Positions 1 to 6,801 of a stretch of 6,801 bases of DNA are shown here, in pieces. The notes under the pieces are model-generated. The model made no database searches. It saw only the letters and a list, made by a program, of their open reading frames with translations, and was not told the origin of the DNA. Both the position numbers and the translations under genes were made by a program. This stretch comes from Campylobacteraceae bacterium (GTDB lineage Bacteria; Campylobacterota; Campylobacteria; Campylobacterales; Campylobacteraceae). Within the stretch, counting starts at the first letter, position 1. Each line of letters starts with the position of its first letter. The stretch covers positions 1-6,801 of the forward strand of contig JAITEH010000019.1 in assembly GCA_031282125.1 (NCBI GenBank), read 5' to 3'.

Positions 1-1424
1 ACTTCAGCTTCTACCTTAAACTCTCTTAGCATTCTATCTACGATAATCTCAAGGTGCAATTCGCCCATACCTGAGATGATAGTCTGTCCGCTCTCTTCGT
101 CCGTTTCAACTCTGAAAGAGGGGTCTTCCTGAGCCAATTTCTGAAGCGCGATACCCATTTTCTCTTGGTCTGCTTTTGTTTTAGGCTCAACGGCAACGGA
201 GATAACGGGTTTTGGAAATTCCATCTTTTCAAGTATAACTTTATCTTTTTCGCTTGCCAAAGTATCGCCCGTAAGCGTGTCTTTAAGACCAACTACAGTT
301 CCTATCTCGCCAGCGTAAAGCTCTTTAATCTCTTCGCGTTTGTTTGCATGCATTCTAAGAAGTCTGCCGACTCTCTCTTTTTTGCCTTTGGTTGTATTCA
401 AGGCATAGCTTCCGCTCTCAAGTACGCCTCTATAGACGCGCACGAACGCAAGCTGTCCCACGAATGGGTCGGTCATAATCTTAAACGCAAGCGCGGCAAA
501 TTCGCCGTTGTCTGTTGAATGTACAGTCGTCTCGCCGCCGTCTTCGTATTGACCTTTGATAGCTTGAACTTCGGTAGGAGCAGGCAGATAATCAACAACT
601 GCGTCAAGCATCGGCTGAATACCTTTGTTTTTGAAAGATGTACCGCAAGTCATAGGTACAATCGTCATATTGTGACAACCAACCTTCAAGCCTGTTTTTA
701 TCTCATCTTCGCTAAGCTCTTCGCCGCCAAGATACTTCTCCATCAACTCTTCGCTTGTCTCGGCAATCGCTTCGACAAGTTTGTCTCTGTACTCTTTGGC
801 TTTGTCGAGTAGATTTGCAGGTATCTCTTCAATCTCATATTTTGAGCCCAAAGATGCCTCGTCTTCCCATACAAAAGCTTTCATGGTAACCAAATCTATA
901 ACGCCTTTGAAGTTATCTTCCGCGCCGATTGGGATTTGGATGGGAACTGGGTTTGATTTTAGTCTGTCTTTAATCTGTTTTTCTACTTTGTAAAAGTCGG
1001 CTCCGACTCTGTCCATTTTATTGACATAAACCATTCTTGGAACGTGATATCTGTTGGCTTGTCTCCAAACCGTCTCTGATTGAGGCTGAACGCCGCCTAC
1101 TGCGCAAAATACGGCAACTGCGCCGTCAAGTACGCGCATGGAGCGCTCAACTTCTATAGTAAAGTCAACGTGGCCCGGTGTGTCTATAACGTTTATCTGA
1201 TAATCTTTCCAAACACACGTTACCGCAGCTGAAGTTATCGTAATACCTCTCTCTTTTTCCTGTTCCATCCAGTCTGTCGTAGCAGCGCCGTCATGAACTT
1301 CGCCGATTTTGTGCGACATACCCGTGTAATATAAAATACGCTCTGTTGTTGTGGTTTTACCTGCGTCAATATGCGCTGCGATTCCGATATTTCGGACTCT
1401 TTCTATTGGGGTTTTTCTTGCCAT
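1..1424 (-). CDS. fusA: Elongation factor G, C-terminal part cut off by window edge
   Basis: EF-G is the cytosolic translational GTPase that moves tRNAs and mRNA through the ribosome after peptide transfer and, with RRF, splits ribosomes for recycling. The window holds the first 474 codons of a protein that is normally about 690-705 residues, with no frameshift or stop. The GTP-binding motifs are all in place: AHIDAGKT at 17-24 (P-loop), RGIT ending at T62 (switch I threonine), DTPGH at 81-85, NKMD at 135-138, and a G5-like CGTSF at 260-264. Domain II follows (about 290-400, with [12 protein letters not shown]), then most of domain III (about 405-474, with [10 protein letters not shown]). Domains IV and V lie outside. 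The ATG at 1424-1422 is preceded by AAGGA with 8-base spacing, and MARKTP is the usual family start. It follows rpsG by 86 bp, so it is the canonical str-operon fusA and not an EF-G2 paralogue. Identity is certain; the 3' end is not seen. Confidence 0.98.
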   Translation of the reverse strand, partial: MARKTPIERVRNIGIAAHIDAGKTTTTERILYYTGMSHKIGEVHDGAATTDWMEQEKERGITITSAAVTCVWKDYQINVIDTPGHVDFTIEVERSMRVLDGAVAVFCAVGGVQPQSETVWRQANRYHVPRMVYVNKMDRVGADFYKVEKQIKDRLKSNPVPIQIPIGAEDNFKGVIDLVTMKAFVWEDEASLGSKYEIEEIPANLLDKAKEYRDKLVEAIAETSEELMEKYLGGEELSEDEIKTGLKVGCHNMTIVPMTCGTSFKNKGIQPMLDAVVDYLPAPTEVQAIKGQYEDGGETTVHSTDNGEFAALAFKIMTDPFVGQLAFVRVYRGVLESGSYALNTTKGKKERVGRLLRMHANKREEIKELYAGEIGTVVGLKDTLTGDTLASEKDKVILEKMEFPKPVISVAVEPKTKADQEKMGIALQKLAQEDPSFRVETDEESGQTIISGMGELHLEIIVDRMLREFKVEAE

Positions 1425-1431
1425 TTGTCAG

Positions 1432-1436
1432 TCCTT
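1432..1436 (-). promoter_or_regulatory. Ribosome binding site of fusA
   Basis: On the minus strand the sequence reads CTAAGGACTGACAA and then the ATG of fusA. AAGGA is a good Shine-Dalgarno core, with 7 bases between it and the start codon. It supports the ATG at 1424 as the start and independent initiation of fusA in a polycistronic mRNA. Confidence 0.8.
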
Positions 1437-1463
1437 AGTTTTTATTTTGAATAATTTGCAAGA

Positions 1464-1499
1464 AAAGCGGCTTTACAAAATATATGCAAAAACCGCTTT
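1464..1499 (-). terminator. Stem-loop between rpsG and fusA, possible partial terminator or attenuator
   Basis: AAAGCGG (1464-1470) is repeated inverted as CCGCTTT (1493-1499). Read as minus-strand RNA, the stem extends inward through a U-G wobble and three A-U pairs, giving 11 continuous pairs around a 14-nt loop. The 3' arm runs into UUUUCUUGC, so the 8-bp core stem (GCGGUUUU with AAAGCCGC) is followed by a run with six U in seven bases. This resembles an intrinsic terminator with an imperfect U tract, lying 12 bases after the rpsG stop and about 40 bases before the fusA start. Because fusA needs transcription from upstream and no clear promoter is seen in the spacer, partial termination or an RNA-stability or processing role is more likely than full termination. 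On the plus strand it has no U tract. The structure is seen; the function is inferred. Confidence 0.5.
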
Positions 1500-1510
1500 A
1501 GCATCTGTTT

Positions 1511-1984
<474 letters not shown>

Positions 1985-1987
1985 TTA

Positions 1988-1994
1988 TTTCCTT
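1988..1994 (-). promoter_or_regulatory. Ribosome binding site of rpsG
   Basis: The minus strand reads GAAGGAAATAAAAA and then ATG. AAGGAAA is identical to the Shine-Dalgarno sequence in front of rpsL. It lies only one base after the end of a small AT-rich stem-loop (1996-2014), so folding upstream could affect its accessibility. Confidence 0.8.
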
Positions 1995-1995
1995 C

Positions 1996-2057
1996 AAATT
2001 GATTAAAGCAATTTTACTCAAACACTGCCCAAAAATTTAATAGCAGCGCCTGTGTTT
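1996..2057 (-). promoter_or_regulatory. Structured rpsL-rpsG spacer, candidate S7-type translational operator
   Basis: Two stem-loops can be drawn in this 94-bp spacer. The first pairs AAACACTGC (2020-2028) with GCA (2043-2045) plus GTGTTT (2052-2057), giving 9 bp with a 6-nt bulge on the 5' side of the RNA and a 14-nt loop. The second, next to the rpsG Shine-Dalgarno, pairs AAATTG (1996-2001) with CAATTT (2009-2014) around a 7-nt loop. In E. coli the rpsL-rpsG spacer of similar length is the known target where S7 represses translation of itself and downstream genes. Position and a bulged stem are compatible with an equivalent here. No sequence match to the E. coli site was established, and short AT-rich pairings arise by chance, so this is a modest-confidence call. 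Confidence 0.4.
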
Positions 2058-2075
2058 AATTTACTTAAATTTTAG

Positions 2076-2459
2076 TTATTTAGCCGCCGCTTTTGGTTTT
2101 TTAGTACCGTATTTGCTTCGGCTTACCTTTCTGTTTGCAACACCTGCAGTATCCAACGCGCCGCGCACGATGTGATATTTAACGCCTGGTAAGTCTTTTA
2201 CTCTTCCGCCTCTTACAAGAACTATCGCGTGTTCTTGGAGATTGTGACCCTCGCCGCCGATGTAGCTAATGACTTCAAAGCCGCTGGTGAGTCTCACTTT
2301 GGCAACTTTACGAAGAGCTGAGTTTGGTTTTTTTGGAGTCGTGGTATAAACTCTCGTGCAAACTCCGCGTCTTTGCGGGCACTGTTTTAGAGCAGGCGAT
2401 TTAGACTTTTTTACGGCTTTTTCGCGCTCTTTTCTTACCAACTGATTAATAGTAGGCAC
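2076..2459 (-). CDS. rpsL: 30S ribosomal protein S12
   Basis: S12 sits at the decoding centre of the 30S subunit and controls accuracy of tRNA selection. The product has 127 residues, slightly longer than the 124 of E. coli because of a lysine/alanine tail (KKPKAAAK). Diagnostic segments are [20 protein letters not shown] at 27-46, then [18 protein letters not shown] at 65-77, and [13 protein letters not shown] at 84-96. Lys43 and Lys88, the two positions most often mutated in streptomycin resistance, are both lysine, so the sequence is of the drug-sensitive type. Asp89 is the residue that RimO methylthiolates in other bacteria. The start is GTG (2459-2457), not ATG: MPTINQL is the family start, no in-frame ATG lies upstream, and AAGGAAA sits 4 bases before it. 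It is the first gene of the str group, 115 bp after rpoC and separated from it by a terminator. Confidence 0.98.
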   Translation of the reverse strand: MPTINQLVRKEREKAVKKSKSPALKQCPQRRGVCTRVYTTTPKKPNSALRKVAKVRLTSGFEVISYIGGEGHNLQEHAIVLVRGGRVKDLPGVKYHIVRGALDTAGVANRKVSRSKYGTKKPKAAAK

Positions 2460-2463
2460 ACTG

Positions 2464-2470
2464 TTTCCTT
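2464..2470 (-). promoter_or_regulatory. Ribosome binding site deciding the GTG start of rpsL
   Basis: The minus strand reads AAAAAAGGAAACAGT followed directly by GTG CCT ACT. AAGGAAA is the Shine-Dalgarno sequence; the GGA core lies 7 bases from the GTG. With no nearby ATG in frame, this fixes GTG at 2459 as the start. Confidence 0.8.
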
Positions 2471-2482
2471 TTTTAAAAATTA

Positions 2483-2488
2483 ATCATA
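2483..2488 (-). promoter_or_regulatory. Candidate -10 box of a str-operon promoter
   Basis: On the minus strand TATGAT differs from the sigma-70 -10 consensus by one base. It would place the transcription start near 2476, giving a leader of about 17 nt that just includes the rpsL Shine-Dalgarno. No TTGACA-like -35 is present at the right spacing; instead there are T-rich stretches upstream (TATTTTTCATTTTAG), which suits Campylobacterota promoters, where the -35 is often replaced by periodic AT tracts. Its place right after the rpoC terminator makes a promoter here logical. The box alone is weak evidence in AT-rich DNA. Confidence 0.45.
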
Positions 2489-2510
2489 TTTTCTAAAATG
2501 AAAAATACTC

Positions 2511-2531
2511 GTGATTTTATTTAAAAATCAC
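2511..2531 (-). repeat. 8-bp perfect inverted repeat between terminator and rpsL promoter
   Basis: GTGATTTT (2511-2518) and AAAATCAC (2524-2531) are perfect inverted copies around 5 bases. As minus-strand RNA it would form an AT-rich hairpin starting two bases after the U tract of the rpoC terminator and followed, after GAG, by UAUUUUUC, so it could be a weak second terminator. As DNA it is a symmetrical 21-bp site centred about 45 bases upstream of the proposed transcription start, where a transcription factor could sit. The sequence does not decide between these, and I recognise no named operator in it. Confidence 0.45.
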
Positions 2532-2533
2532 TT

Positions 2534-2567
2534 AAAAAAAGGTTAAATTAAGTTTCTTAATTTAACC
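2534..2567 (-). terminator. Rho-independent terminator of rpoC
   Basis: On the minus strand GGTTAAATTAAG and CTTAATTTAACC form a perfect 12-bp stem closed by a three-base AAA loop, followed without gap by TTTTTTT. The hairpin begins 8 bases after the TAA of rpoC. The stem is AT-rich (two G-C pairs at the base, one at the loop), so its efficiency may be moderate, but the geometry and U7 tract are those of an intrinsic terminator. It separates the rpo transcription unit from the str genes. Confidence 0.85.
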
Positions 2568-2574
2568 TAACCTA

Positions 2575-6801
<4,227 letters not shown>

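Noticed and set aside
165..518. Plus-strand open frame of 117 codons antisense to fusA
   Set aside because: Shadow of the intact fusA frame, which translates without a break through this stretch.
1425..1510. Separate promoter for fusA in the rpsG-fusA spacer
   Set aside because: Several AT-rich hexamers exist, but none resembles a -10 box with suitable upstream context better than background.
2058..2071. Small palindrome AATTTA-CT-TAAATT right after the rpsL stop
   Set aside because: All A-T pairs, a two-base loop that RNA cannot form as drawn, and no U tract; expected by chance in this AT-rich spacer.

Overview
All genes in this window lie on the minus strand. Read in the direction of transcription they are: rpoC (RNA polymerase beta' subunit, first ~100 codons missing beyond the right edge), rpsL (ribosomal protein S12), rpsG (ribosomal protein S7) and fusA (elongation factor G, last third missing beyond the left edge). 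This rpo-str arrangement is chromosomal housekeeping DNA. Protein details point to Campylobacterota (Epsilonproteobacteria): S7 ends at ...HYRW with 156 residues, RpoC has the N-terminal stretch [20 protein letters not shown] and a very large trigger-loop insertion, and the AT-rich spacers and frequent ATA isoleucine codons fit. A free-living group such as the Sulfurimonas/Sulfuricurvum/Sulfurovum relatives is possible, but the genus cannot be settled from this sequence.

Layout from right to left: rpoC occupies 6801-2575 and ends with two in-frame stops (TAA TAG). Eight bases later comes a perfect 12-bp hairpin followed by seven U, a textbook intrinsic terminator (2567-2534). A second palindrome (2531-2511) and a candidate -10 box (2488-2483) follow, then rpsL with a GTG start (2459-2076). 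The rpsL-rpsG spacer (94 bp) can fold into two stem-loops ahead of the rpsG ribosome binding site. rpsG runs 1981-1511. The rpsG-fusA spacer (86 bp) contains an 11-bp stem with a U-rich 3' flank. fusA runs 1424-1 and continues off the window.

The genes work together in information processing: RpoC forms half of the polymerase active-site cleft, S12 forms the decoding centre of the 30S subunit, S7 nucleates assembly of the 30S head, and EF-G drives translocation. The terminator plus promoter between rpoC and rpsL suggests that the polymerase operon and the str operon are largely separate transcription units here. rpsL, rpsG and fusA look co-transcribed, with the structured spacers as possible points of post-transcriptional or attenuation control.

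I found no mobile element, CRISPR array, tRNA, rRNA, novel gene cassette or undescribed system. All non-coding stretches are shorter than 120 bp and are described below. The points worth a second look are regulatory (the three spacers) and structural (the repeated modules in the RpoC insertion).
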